A DNA stretch of 64,000 nt. Origin: Flavobacterium aquicola (GTDB taxonomy: Bacteria > Bacteroidota > Bacteroidia > Flavobacteriales > Flavobacteriaceae). The notes below the pieces were generated by a model. That model did no database searches, was not told the origin of the DNA, and worked only from the letters and a program-made list of their open reading frames with translations. Location: assembly GCF_003385115.1 (NCBI RefSeq), contig NZ_QUNI01000003.1:434001-498000 (forward strand), given 5' to 3'. Numbering within the stretch: position 1 is the first letter of the stretch; each line of letters opens with the position of its first letter. The position numbers and the translations under genes were made by a program. Below, in pieces: positions 1 through 8,084 of this stretch.

Positions 1-1120
1 TGTTACTTGTTTTTAAAGCATTGACAGAAGAACGTAAATCATGACTCACTATAGAAAACAATTGATCTTTGGTTGCGTTGAGTTCGTCCAGTTTTATTTT
101 TTGAGATAGTATGATTTTGGTATTTTTCACTTTTTGAGCATATGCATAAACACCTCCTGATAAAACCAATAACAATCCAAGTGTTGAAAGAAACATGGTT
201 TTTCGCTGTGTGTCTTTTAGTTTGTTCTCTACTTTAAGTACTGAAATTTGCTTTTGCTTTTGGGCTATAGCATATTTTTTTTCATAATCGGCAACAGCCC
301 AGACTTTGTTTTGGTTATTTATGGAGTCATTCCATTTCGATGATTCTTTTCTATACGCTAATGCTTCTTTAAAGTTACCTCTGTTTTCTTCGACAATTGC
401 CATATTTAATGATGCATTTTTTTTTGATTCAAAATGATTTACTTTTTTCGACAGATTGTATGCTTTTTCGAAAAAAGTAATAGCTTGTAAATCTTTGTAT
501 TGTTGATAGTATAAACCAGCAATATTCATGTTTAAACCAATTAATGATATCAAATCTTTTTCTTTTTCTTGTAATTCAAGACTTTTAAAAAAATATTCTT
601 CAGCTTTGTTAAACTGATTGAGATGTAAATAACAAATGCCTAAATTTTCATAAATTATGCTTATTTTGTATCCATGATTGTTTGAAAAAGGCAGCTTTTC
701 TACTTCTTTGAAATAATAAATCGCTTTTTCAAATTCTTTTAATTCTAATGAAATTTGGCCTAGGTTTTTGTTTACTAGAGGATAAAGTATGAATTTGTTG
801 GATATTAAATGCATTTCTGATTGGGCTTCTTTGAATAGTTTTTTTTCTCTAAAACTATATCCTCTAAAAAAGTGGCAATAATCCATTAATTCTTCGTTTT
901 TACTGGAAATTAGCTGTTTCATAGAATATACTAAAGTAGAATCCCAATTATTTTTAATAAAGAAAAGATGGGCTTTATTAAAGTTAGTTTCGTTTTTGAA
1001 CTCGATAGCTTTTTTTTGTAATATTTGATTTAAAGCTATACTGGTTGGTTGTACTTGGGAGAAATTGTATAATGGAAAAAAAAGGAAAATTGAAAGAAAA
1101 AATAATTTTAATTTAAACAT
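1..1120 (-). CDS. TPR-containing sensor histidine kinase, 5' part only
   Basis: The gene starts at an ATG read leftwards from 1120 and runs off the window, so only about 373 codons are present. The product opens with a signal peptide (hydrophobic stretch after MFKLKLFF), followed by tetratricopeptide-like helices (motifs such as NLGICYLHLNQFNKAEEYFF). Next come a membrane segment (MFLSTLGLLLVLSGGVYAYA) and, at the window edge, the histidine-kinase H-box FSIVSHDLRSSVNALK with the phospho-accepting His. The ATP-binding domain lies outside the window. Bacteroidota commonly use such TPR-periplasmic kinases. The stimulus and partner regulator cannot be told from here. Confidence 0.9.
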   Translation of the reverse strand, partial: MFKLKLFFLSIFLFFPLYNFSQVQPTSIALNQILQKKAIEFKNETNFNKAHLFFIKNNWDSTLVYSMKQLISSKNEELMDYCHFFRGYSFREKKLFKEAQSEMHLISNKFILYPLVNKNLGQISLELKEFEKAIYYFKEVEKLPFSNNHGYKISIIYENLGICYLHLNQFNKAEEYFFKSLELQEKEKDLISLIGLNMNIAGLYYQQYKDLQAITFFEKAYNLSKKVNHFESKKNASLNMAIVEENRGNFKEALAYRKESSKWNDSINNQNKVWAVADYEKKYAIAQKQKQISVLKVENKLKDTQRKTMFLSTLGLLLVLSGGVYAYAQKVKNTKIILSQKIKLDELNATKDQLFSIVSHDLRSSVNALKTSN

Positions 1121-1153
1121 TTTACAAATTCGTTAGTTTTTAATCTATATTTC

Positions 1154-1186
1154 AAAAACAACATCATTTTAAATGATGTTGTTTTT
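1154..1186. terminator. bidirectional hairpin terminator
   Basis: A perfect stem pairs AAAAACAACATCATTT with AAATGATGTTGTTTTT around a 1-nt centre, with T-runs on either strand. It lies between the sensor kinase and the small gene at 1360, both on the minus strand, and would stop transcripts of the latter. Confidence 0.75.
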
Positions 1187-1198
1187 TTACTTTATTGG

Positions 1199-1348
1199 CT
1201 TCAGATTCGGGGTTAAAACCCTGAAGTTTACTGCAGTACTTTAAGTAATGTAGGAATATCTAATCTTTGACTTTAGTATTGATAAATGGTTTTCAAAATT
1301 GAGAGACTTTCAGTCCCTCAACAAACAAACCTTTGCACTGAAAGTGCA
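1199..1348. repeat. cluster of short inverted repeats (REP-like)
   Basis: At least three small hairpins follow each other: CTTCAG/CTGAAG with an inner GGGTT/AACCC (1199-1226), TTGAG.GAC/GTC.CTCAA (1299-1321) and TGCACT-GAA-AGTGCA (1334-1348). No reading frame covers them. Such hairpin groups between genes resemble flavobacterial REP-type elements, which is an inference from pattern only. Confidence 0.45.
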
Positions 1349-1359
1349 GAGTGGTTTAG

Positions 1360-1758
1360 TTAGTTTCCAACTTGCGTTACAGTCCCCCTAGATAATTCAG
1401 GGTCAATATCTCGTAAGAAAGAAGTAACGCTAGAGATATATCCAACAGATTCAGAAATATAATCTAATTCGATGTACCAAACATCTAAACTCTTAGGGGT
1501 TTCTTCTGTAAAATTGTAATCAAAATACAATTGTAAGGAACCGCCAAGTACTACTGGATTTATTTCAACAAAAGGATCAACATCATTTGCGGAGTCTATG
1601 TATAAGGTAGCTCTTATTTTTAAAGCTAAGACATTGTAGCTGGTAGTGTATAATTTTGCTGAGATAAAAGGGGGTACTGGGTATTCTACATTTTCTGTTT
1701 CGTCGAATGTGAAAGGAACTGCATTGAGTTTTGTAACTTGAATAGTAGGGTAAGACAT
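1360..1758 (-). CDS. hypothetical protein, 132 aa
   Basis: This is an uninterrupted 132-codon frame from an ATG at 1758, followed by the REP-like cluster. The product has no signal peptide, no membrane segment and no Cys. It is rich in Tyr, Val and Thr, with alternating hydrophobic residues that suggest mostly beta structure. I do not recognise the family. It stands alone between the sensor kinase and pnp, with about 240 nt downstream and 300 nt upstream, so it is probably transcribed by itself. Codon use looks like that of the neighbours, so it is probably a real gene. Confidence 0.6.
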   Translation of the reverse strand: MSYPTIQVTKLNAVPFTFDETENVEYPVPPFISAKLYTTSYNVLALKIRATLYIDSANDVDPFVEINPVVLGGSLQLYFDYNFTEETPKSLDVWYIELDYISESVGYISSVTSFLRDIDPELSRGTVTQVGN

Positions 1759-2064
1759 ATAGGTTTATTTTATAAGTTAATAGTTATTAAATCTTCAGGA
1801 TAAAGATATTTTTTTTTCTTGAATATTGTGTAAAGAATTTATTGTTTTTTCATATTTTTTTCACATTTTATCTTAAAAATATGTTAGTTTTTTTTAATTA
1901 GTATTTACTTATTGGTTTATAAGTTGAAATTGAATAATTTTTGTAATATATATGATGGTTGCTAAAGAAAGGCAGTTTTATTGTTTGAAAACTGAAAAAC
2001 CCCGTTTCACAATTGTAAAACGGGGTTCTTTCTATAAATAAACCTTTAGTAAACTAAGATTGGA
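1759..2064. other. intergenic gap between pnp and the 132-aa gene
   Basis: An AT-rich stretch that holds the pnp terminator (1998-2027). Otherwise I see no reading frame, repeat or clear promoter in it. Confidence 0.6.
1998..2027 (-). terminator. rho-independent terminator of pnp
   Basis: The 10-bp stem AACCCCGTTT / AAACGGGGTT has a 10-nt loop and is followed on the minus strand by a T-run. It lies about 40 nt past the pnp stop codon. Confidence 0.85.
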
Positions 2065-4200
2065 TTACTCTTTTTTCTCCTCACGAGGAGGTCTTTGTAA
2101 AAGTGCTTTTCTTGACACTTTTTCTTTTCTGGTTTTTGGGTCAACCCCTAAGTATTTCACTTGGAAAACATCTCCCATGTTTACTACATCAGTAACATTT
2201 TCTGTGCGTTCCCAAGCTAACTCAGATACGTGTAATAAAACTTCGTTTCCTGGAGCAGCAGTATATTCTACTACAGCACCAAAATCTAACATTTTGATTA
2301 CTTTCACTTCGTAAGCTTCTCCCATTTGCGGTTTGAAAGTGATAGAAGCAATTTTTGCTAATACCGCTTCAATTCCAGCAGGATCTGTACCTAAGATTTC
2401 GATAACTCCTTGCTCATCCACTTCGTTGATAACGATTGTAGTTCCAGTAGCTTTTTGTAATTCTTGAATAACTTTTCCGCCAGGTCCGATTAATGCTCCA
2501 ATAAAGTTTCCAGGAATAGTTCTGGTAATGATTTTTGGTGCGTGTGCTTTTACGTCAGCTCTTGGTGCAGCAATAGTTTCGGTAATTTTACCTAGAATGT
2601 GCATACGACCGTCACGAGCTTGAGCTAATGCTTGCTCCATAATGTCATAACGTAATCCATCAATTTTGATGTCCATCTGACAAGCAGTAATACCGTCTTT
2701 TGTTCCGGTTACTTTAAAGTCCATATCTCCTAAGTGATCTTCGTCACCTAAAATATCTGAAAGAACAGCGAATTTCTCACCATCAGTGATTAATCCCATA
2801 GCAATTCCAGAAACTGGTTTTGTCATTTGAACTCCAGCATCTAATAATGCCATTGTTCCAGCACAAACTGTTGCCATAGAAGAAGAACCGTTAGATTCTA
2901 AAACCTCAGAAACAACACGGATTGTATAAGGACAATCAGCAGGAATCATATTTTTCAAAGCTCTTTGAGCCAAGTTTCCGTGACCTACTTCTCTTCTTGA
3001 AGTTCCTCTTAGCGGTTTTGCTTCACCAGTTGAGAAAGGAGGGAAGTTATAGTGCAGGTAGAATTTCTCTTCACCTTGCTCGCTAGGCGAGTCGATTTGG
3101 TTTGCTTCTCTAGAAGTTCCTAAAGTTACTGTAGCCAAAGCTTGGGTTTCTCCACGTGTAAATAAAGATGAACCGTGAACTCTTGGTAAATAATCAGTTT
3201 CACACCAGATTGGTCTGATGTCTGTAGTTTTTCTACCGTCTAAACGAATTCCTAATTCTAATACTACGTTACGAACCGCTTCTTTGTTGGTTTTGTAGAA
3301 ATATTTACCAACTAAATCACCGTCAGCAGCTAATTCTTCTTCAGTAAATAAAGCTTTAACTTCTTCTTTTACTTCAGCAAATGCAGCGCTTCTTTCGTGT
3401 TTAGCAGACCCAACTTTAGCGATATTGTAAATTTTATCGTAAGCTGCAGCTTTTACTTTTTTATAAATTTCTTCGTTTTCTTTCTCACCTTCGTAAGTAC
3501 GAGTTTCTTTTTTACCAAAAGCTTCCTGTAAACGATATTGTGCTTGAATTTGAACTTTGATAGCTTCGTGAGCAAATTTAATTGCTTCCACCATTTCAGC
3601 TTCTGAGATTTCTTTCATCTCTCCTTCTACCATCGCAACAGAATCCATAGAAGCTCCAATCATCATATCGATGTCTGATTTTGCTAAGTCTTCTCTGCTT
3701 GGGTTGATTACAAATTTTCCGTCGATGCGTGCAACACGTACTTCGGAAATTAAGTTGTAAAATGGAATGTCTGAAACAGCTAATGCTGCAGAAGCGGCTA
3801 AACCAGCTAATGCGTCTGGCATAACTTCTTCGTCATGAGACATTAATTGAATCATAACTTGTGTTTCAGCATGGTAATCGTCTGGGAAAAGCGGACGCAA
3901 TACGCGGTCAACTAATCTCATTGTTAATACTTCGCTGTCGCTTGGACGAGCTTCTCTTTTAAAGAAACCTCCAGGGAAACGACCTGCTGCTGCAAATTTT
4001 TCGCGGTAATCTACCGTTAACGGTAAAAAGTCAACCGCTGGATTGGCGCTGCGTGCTGAAACTGCTGTTGCAAGAATCATCGTGTCGCCCATTCTTACTA
4101 CTACAGAACCGTCTGCTTGTTTTGCTAAACGTCCTGTCTCGATTGTGATGCTTCTGCCATCACCTAAATCGATTTTTTCTACAAATAATTGTGGAATCAT
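2065..4200 (-). CDS. pnp: polyribonucleotide nucleotidyltransferase (PNPase)
   Basis: PNPase degrades RNA 3'-to-5' by phosphorolysis and takes part in mRNA turnover in the cytoplasm. The 711-residue product has the full family layout: a first RNase PH domain, the alpha-helical linker, a second RNase PH domain (around 325-460), a KH domain with the GPGG loop, and a C-terminal S1 domain ([13 protein letters not shown]). An in-frame upstream ATG at 4224 exists, but the start at 4200 ([15 protein letters not shown]) matches the usual N-terminus. rpsO lies directly upstream in the same direction, the classic rpsO-pnp order, here with a terminator between the two. A long inverted repeat sits in the leader (4222-4283). 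Confidence 0.97.
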   Translation of the reverse strand: MIPQLFVEKIDLGDGRSITIETGRLAKQADGSVVVRMGDTMILATAVSARSANPAVDFLPLTVDYREKFAAAGRFPGGFFKREARPSDSEVLTMRLVDRVLRPLFPDDYHAETQVMIQLMSHDEEVMPDALAGLAASAALAVSDIPFYNLISEVRVARIDGKFVINPSREDLAKSDIDMMIGASMDSVAMVEGEMKEISEAEMVEAIKFAHEAIKVQIQAQYRLQEAFGKKETRTYEGEKENEEIYKKVKAAAYDKIYNIAKVGSAKHERSAAFAEVKEEVKALFTEEELAADGDLVGKYFYKTNKEAVRNVVLELGIRLDGRKTTDIRPIWCETDYLPRVHGSSLFTRGETQALATVTLGTSREANQIDSPSEQGEEKFYLHYNFPPFSTGEAKPLRGTSRREVGHGNLAQRALKNMIPADCPYTIRVVSEVLESNGSSSMATVCAGTMALLDAGVQMTKPVSGIAMGLITDGEKFAVLSDILGDEDHLGDMDFKVTGTKDGITACQMDIKIDGLRYDIMEQALAQARDGRMHILGKITETIAAPRADVKAHAPKIITRTIPGNFIGALIGPGGKVIQELQKATGTTIVINEVDEQGVIEILGTDPAGIEAVLAKIASITFKPQMGEAYEVKVIKMLDFGAVVEYTAAPGNEVLLHVSELAWERTENVTDVVNMGDVFQVKYLGVDPKTRKEKVSRKALLQRPPREEKKE

Positions 4201-4221
4201 AATTTTTTCCTTTTGATTATA

Positions 4222-4283
4222 CAATGGGTTTTAGTTGTGTTGTTAGTTGTAGTTGCTGCGTAGTTAATGCCTAAAACCCAATG
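4222..4283 (-). promoter_or_regulatory. long-range inverted repeat in the pnp leader
   Basis: CAATGGGTTTTAG (4222-4234) and CTAAAACCCAATG (4271-4283) can pair over 12 of 13 positions, enclosing about 36 nt just upstream of the pnp start. In enterobacteria PNPase represses its own synthesis through an RNase III-cut leader hairpin. A similar role here is inference. Confidence 0.5.
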
Positions 4284-4377
4284 AAAAACCAAACTTTTTT
4301 AATGTAAATGTATTAATTTTTGAAAATTAATTTATGGAGGAAGAATTTAAAAATTGATCTTAAACTCTAAAAATAAA

Positions 4378-4401
4378 AAAGAGGCACTTTCGCACCTCTT
4401 T
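4378..4401 (-). terminator. rho-independent terminator of rpsO
   Basis: AAAGAGG pairs with CCTCTTT and continues through wobble pairs to a GAAA tetraloop when read on the minus strand. A T-run follows, directly after the rpsO stop. Confidence 0.85.
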
Positions 4402-4411
4402 ATTATATTGA

Positions 4412-4681
4412 TTATTTTCTAATACCCAATACTTTGATAATCTCACGATATCTGTTGATCTCTGTTTTCTTCAAGTAATCCAACAAAGCTCTTCTTTTAC
4501 CTACTAATAGTACCAATGAACGCTCAGTGTTAAAATCGTGACGATTTTTTTTCAAGTGCTCAGTAAGGTGGCTGATTCTGTAAGTGAATAACGCGATTTG
4601 ACCTTCTGCAGATCCTGTGTTTTCTGCTTTTCCTCCGTGTTTAGCGAAGATTTCTTCTTTAACTTCTTTAGTTAAGTACAT
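4412..4681 (-). CDS. rpsO: 30S ribosomal protein S15
   Basis: The 89-residue product has the normal length and the S15 signature (GSAEGQIALFTYRISHLTEHLKKN, followed by the RRALLDYLKK region). It binds 16S rRNA and nucleates the platform of the small subunit. The gene has a consensus promoter (4737-4769) and its own terminator, so pnp downstream may be transcribed largely independently. Nothing unusual was seen. Confidence 0.97.
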   Translation of the reverse strand: MYLTKEVKEEIFAKHGGKAENTGSAEGQIALFTYRISHLTEHLKKNRHDFNTERSLVLLVGKRRALLDYLKKTEINRYREIIKVLGIRK

Positions 4682-4736
4682 TTTAATATTATTTAAATGA
4701 TTATTATGTAGCCGTACATCTATTGTAAGACGGGTG

Positions 4737-4769
4737 CAAATGTAGAAAATAATTATGACTCGAACAAAA
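4737..4769 (-). promoter_or_regulatory. promoter of rpsO
   Basis: Read on the minus strand, TTTTG is followed after 20 nt by TACATTTG, matching the Bacteroidota -33/-7 consensus (TTTG ... TAnnTTTG). It lies about 55 nt upstream of rpsO. Confidence 0.75.
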
Positions 4770-4845
4770 TAAAAATTTCTTTATTTGAGAACTGACGAAG
4801 CAATTATAAATTATGAATTTTGAATTATTTTGATGGGTCTCTTTT

Positions 4846-5784
4846 TTATTTTAAGCCCGCTAGAGTAATTGGAATTTGGTACTTGACTCTTACATATTGT
4901 CCTCTCTGTTTACCCGGAATCCATTTTTTGTAACTGCTTATAACGTCAATTGCTTCATAATCTAATGTGTCCTTTATGGATTTTATGGTTATTGGTTCAG
5001 TTATCTGACCATCTTTGTCAACAATAAATGACGTGATTATAGTACCTTTTATGTTTTCGTCTTCTTTGTATATTTTAAAGTTTTTACCAATGTATTTATA
5101 GAAATTTTGAATACCGCCTTTTGGTTCTGGTTTGCTTTCAAATTCGTCATATTGATATTCTTTGTTGTTTTCATCAGTGCTCACTCCTGTGACTATTTTT
5201 CCTTCTTTGTAAGTTTCAGTGTATCTGCAGTTTTTATTGAATTTTCCTTTCCACGTTCCTTCTTTTAAACCATTTTTTATATTTCCTGAATCAGAATGAT
5301 CTTTGTCCGTTTCTTCAAAATATCCATTTCCGTCAGTTACAGTTTGTTTGCCGTCAGGATTCCAGTATTGATATATCTTTAGAGTATTAAAAATACCTTT
5401 TTCTGATTCGATATATTCACCTTCGGATTTTTTTGTGCCGTTTTCATGCCATTGTTCAGTTTTTCCTATTGGTTTATTGGATTTGCCGTAATTTACAATG
5501 TCTTTTTTATTGCCATTTTCGTAATAAGATACAAACTCTCCTTCATAGCTTGAAAAGTCTTCAGTTTTAGAATTTCCTTCCATTTTCAAAATACCAGATT
5601 TGTAATAATCTTTGATTGAATATAGTTTTGTTTGTGAATCATAAGATTCTATAATTCTGTAATATTTATGATTCCCTTCTGTTGTTTTTCTCCATAAAGA
5701 GTCCAGATAAGTTTTTTTTTGATTGTAGTCTTGGGCAAAGATTATCAAAGGCAGGAACAAAAGAATGAATAAAAGTTTTTTCAT
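4846..5784 (-). CDS. secreted MORN-variant repeat protein with TonB C-terminal domain
   Basis: The 312-residue product starts with a signal peptide (MKKLLFILLFLPLIIFAQ). The middle carries several MORN/YwqK-type repeats (YYENGNKKD, WHENGTKKSEGEY). The last 65 residues look like the C-terminal domain of TonB-like proteins (SFIVDKDGQITEP ... WIPGKQRGQYVRVKYQIPITL). In this phylum such TonB-C domains also occur on proteins that are not true energy transducers. Here there is no N-terminal membrane anchor with a proline-rich linker, so a role in TonB energy transfer is doubtful. The gene stands alone on the minus strand. Confidence 0.75.
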   Translation of the reverse strand: MKKLLFILLFLPLIIFAQDYNQKKTYLDSLWRKTTEGNHKYYRIIESYDSQTKLYSIKDYYKSGILKMEGNSKTEDFSSYEGEFVSYYENGNKKDIVNYGKSNKPIGKTEQWHENGTKKSEGEYIESEKGIFNTLKIYQYWNPDGKQTVTDGNGYFEETDKDHSDSGNIKNGLKEGTWKGKFNKNCRYTETYKEGKIVTGVSTDENNKEYQYDEFESKPEPKGGIQNFYKYIGKNFKIYKEDENIKGTIITSFIVDKDGQITEPITIKSIKDTLDYEAIDVISSYKKWIPGKQRGQYVRVKYQIPITLAGLK

Positions 5785-5862
5785 ATAAATGGTTTAATAG
5801 GTTGGTTAATAGTTTTTTGAATAAAAGACAAAAGTAAATAAAGTAATCTTTTTATGCTAAAA

Positions 5863-5905
5863 AAAACAGCCTGCAAATAAATTACAATTTATTGCAGGCT
5901 GTTTT
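5863..5905. terminator. strong bidirectional terminator
   Basis: A perfect 14-bp stem pairs AAAACAGCCTGCAA with TTGCAGGCTGTTTT, with T-runs on both strands. It closes the GAF-domain gene on the minus strand. Confidence 0.9.
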
Positions 5906-5923
5906 TAAGATTTTGCGAAAGGT

Positions 5924-6379
5924 TTAATATAATTTTGCAATCTCCTGATTTACAAATTCCAAAAAGCGTTCGTCTTCTTCTGTAAACGGATCGATTACAT
6001 GGCTGTCAATATCAATTTGGCCAATGTTTTCGCCGTTCACAAAAAGCGGTACTACGATTTCAGATTTTACTGTAAAACTGCAGGCGATATAATTGTCTTG
6101 TGCGCTTACGTCAGGAACAACAAAATTATTATTGGAAACTGCAACCTGACCACAGATTCCTTTTCCGAATGGAATGATAGTATGATCGGTTTCGGCACCT
6201 ACATACGGACCAAGATGTAATGTTTTGGTTTCATGATTGGCAAAATAAAAGCCTACCCAGTTATAGTAAGAAATGGAATCGCTCAAAAGCTGGCAGATCG
6301 CCAATAGTTTTTGGTCTCTGTTAAGTGATGTATTTGCTGTTATCTCGGTTACTTTAGGCTGTAATTCTTGAAAAGTCAT
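5924..6379 (-). CDS. GAF-domain protein, free methionine-(R)-sulfoxide reductase-like
   Basis: The 151-residue single GAF domain has the length and motifs of the fRMsr (MsrC/YebR) family: NWVGFYF, GKGICGQVAVS, DNYIACS, SEIVVPL and GQIDIDS. Characterised fRMsr enzymes reduce free Met-R-sulfoxide using three cysteines (84, 94 and 118 in the E. coli protein). Here the equivalents of Cys94 and Cys118 are present with the exact 24-residue spacing, but the Cys84 position is a His (in AETDHTIIP). The enzyme may therefore use a two-Cys mechanism or have another role. The gene is divergent from xrtF with only about 70 nt between them. Confidence 0.8.
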   Translation of the reverse strand: MTFQELQPKVTEITANTSLNRDQKLLAICQLLSDSISYYNWVGFYFANHETKTLHLGPYVGAETDHTIIPFGKGICGQVAVSNNNFVVPDVSAQDNYIACSFTVKSEIVVPLFVNGENIGQIDIDSHVIDPFTEEDERFLEFVNQEIAKLY

Positions 6380-6450
6380 ATTATATTATTTTTTTACAAA
6401 AGTATTTAAAGCTAATTCTTTAATTGCATAAATTTGGCAAAAAAATAATT

Positions 6451-6987
6451 TTGAAAAAATACTTTCTCGAATACAAACCCTTTTTAGTTTTTTTAGCTAG
6501 TTTTTTCGGCAGCTATATTGTACTAACATTTCTCTACCAGATTTTTTTGAATGGCTTTGAAAATAATACTGTCGATACAATAACAAAAGCAGTAGCCCAA
6601 AATACTCAAAAAATAATTTCATATTTTTTTATGCGTATTCAGGATGAAATTGTTGTTAATGAGCCGTTTGTTAGGATGTATTTTCAAAATGAATATATTG
6701 TTCGAATTGTGGAAGGCTGCAATGGGATAAGTGTAATTATTTTATTTATTTCTTTTATTATTGCTTTCTCAGGAAGTTTAAAGAATACTTTACTTTTTAT
6801 TTTTGGAGGGGCTTTATTGATATATATATTGAATGTACTACGAATAGCTGTCTTGATTGTTGCAATGTATTATTTTCCAGAGAAAAAACATCTTCTGCAC
6901 AGCGTTTTATTTCCAGCGGTAATTTATGGTGCAGTTTTTATATTATGGTTTATTTGGGTGAATAAATTTTCGAAATATGCTAAATAA
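6451..6987 (+). CDS. xrtF: exosortase family protein XrtF
   Basis: This is a multi-pass membrane protein (178 aa from the TTG at 6451, the start I prefer because it gives MKKYFLEYKPF). The exosortase catalytic trio is present: Cys90 in VEGCNGIS, Arg131 in LNVLRIAV and His150 in HLLHSVLFP. Exosortases are transpeptidase-like enzymes that cut and transfer proteins with C-terminal sorting signals. A TTG nine codons upstream (6424) is also open, but TAAATTTG at 6429-6436 looks like a -7 promoter element inside that extension. The gene overlaps the next by 11 nt, so the two are co-translated. No sorting-signal substrate was noticed in this window. Confidence 0.85.
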   Translation: MKKYFLEYKPFLVFLASFFGSYIVLTFLYQIFLNGFENNTVDTITKAVAQNTQKIISYFFMRIQDEIVVNEPFVRMYFQNEYIVRIVEGCNGISVIILFISFIIAFSGSLKNTLLFIFGGALLIYILNVLRIAVLIVAMYYFPEKKHLLHSVLFPAVIYGAVFILWFIWVNKFSKYAK

Positions 6988-7420
6988 AATACTTCAAAAC
7001 ACAATGCGTATTTTTTTTATACTCGTATTCGTGTCTTTGCTAATGCTTGTTAGGGCTTTTGAAAGTCAATTGTTTTACGATCCTTTTTTGGTTTATTTTA
7101 ACGGCGATTATTTAAAACTGGCTTTGCCGCATTATAATTCAGGTTTGCTTTTTTTAGGTTTGCTTTTTCGTTTTAGTTTAAATACCGTTTTTTCGTTAGG
7201 TATTATTTATTTTGTTTTCAAGGATAAGAGAATGATTTCATTTGCTGCTGTTCTGTATATTTTGCTTTTTGTAATTCTAATAATTGCTTTTTTCTCTATT
7301 ATTTATTTATTCAAAAATCATGAAAATCTGATGCTTTTCTATGTTAGGCGTTTTTTGATTCAGCCTTTGTTTGTGTTTGTTTTTATTCCGGCATTTTATT
7401 TTCAAAAATTAAATAAGTGA
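6977..7420 (+). CDS. exosortase F system-associated membrane protein
   Basis: The 147-residue product has about four hydrophobic helices. It starts inside the end of xrtF (11-nt overlap), the arrangement typical of the small flavobacterial partner always found beside XrtF. Its biochemical role is unknown. The sequence shows conserved-looking loops (ESQLFYDPFLVYFNGDY) and a basic C-terminal part (FYVRRFLIQPLFVFVFIPAFYFQ). The assignment rests on position, length and membrane topology. Confidence 0.8.
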   Translation: MLNKILQNTMRIFFILVFVSLLMLVRAFESQLFYDPFLVYFNGDYLKLALPHYNSGLLFLGLLFRFSLNTVFSLGIIYFVFKDKRMISFAAVLYILLFVILIIAFFSIIYLFKNHENLMLFYVRRFLIQPLFVFVFIPAFYFQKLNK

Positions 7421-7575
7421 TTTATATTGTTTAAGATGGTTTTTTATAGCTTTAGGTTCATTTTATTTTCTTTCCTAGGAAAAGATATAATGGACAGCAG
7501 GGTTCATAGAGTATGTTATAATAGAATAATTGTTTTACCCAATTTTTATATCTGATTTTAAAGTTTAACAAAGAG

Positions 7576-7609
7576 TTTGGTTTTTTGGCAAATAATAATG
7601 GTAATTTTG
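7576..7609 (+). promoter_or_regulatory. promoter of the HYC_CC_PP / receptor / HMA genes
   Basis: TTTG (7576-7579) and TAATTTTG (7602-7609) are separated by 22 nt. The -7 box ends only 4 nt before the ATG at 7614, so the transcript would be leaderless or nearly so. Confidence 0.65.
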
Positions 7610-7613
7610 CATC

Positions 7614-8021
7614 ATGAGAATTAAGAAGCATATAAGTATACTTTTGGCGTTTCTAATATTGGGTTCCAATGTTGGGTTTGCTTTTAATGTACATTATTGC
7701 GGAGGGATGATCTCTTCGGTTTCTTTGAATTCAGTTTCTTTGCAGAATGAAAAAGGCTGCTGCGAAAAAAAAGCAGTCAGCAAAAAAGACAAATGCTGCA
7801 AAGACAAAAAAATCCTCATTCAGAAAAAATCGGATGACGGGATTGTAAAGTCTTTTTCTTTTCAGATAGACTATGCTTTTGTAATTCCTGAAACGCATTC
7901 GTTTGTTTTTACTTCTGTTGATAATTTCAAAAATAATACTGCATTAACTTATTACTGCGATGCCAATGCACCGCCGCTTTTTAAGCTGTACAGCCAATAC
8001 CTCCTTTATGATAAATTGTAA
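7614..8021 (+). CDS. HYC_CC_PP family protein
   Basis: The 135-residue product has a signal peptide (MRIKKHISILLAFLILGSNVGFA) and the motifs that name this family: HYCGG just after the signal, a CC pair followed by a second CC in a Lys-rich segment (CCEKK ... KCCKDKK), and APP near the C-terminus. The Cys-rich, Lys-rich centre suggests metal binding. It directly precedes a TonB-dependent receptor and a protein with a heavy-metal-associated domain, so a role in acquisition or handling of copper or a similar metal is likely. The metal itself cannot be named from the sequence. The start is fixed by the signal peptide and the promoter. Confidence 0.8.
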   Translation: MRIKKHISILLAFLILGSNVGFAFNVHYCGGMISSVSLNSVSLQNEKGCCEKKAVSKKDKCCKDKKILIQKKSDDGIVKSFSFQIDYAFVIPETHSFVFTSVDNFKNNTALTYYCDANAPPLFKLYSQYLLYDKL

Positions 8022-8084
8022 TGTTTAATTAGAGCTGAATCCTTGTTTCTGGATTTGGCAGTATTAATCATTATAATTTTAATC

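Noticed and set aside
8043..8084. Upstream TTG start for the TonB receptor
   Set aside because: It would add a second hydrophobic stretch before the signal peptide; the ATG at 8085 gives a normal signal peptide.
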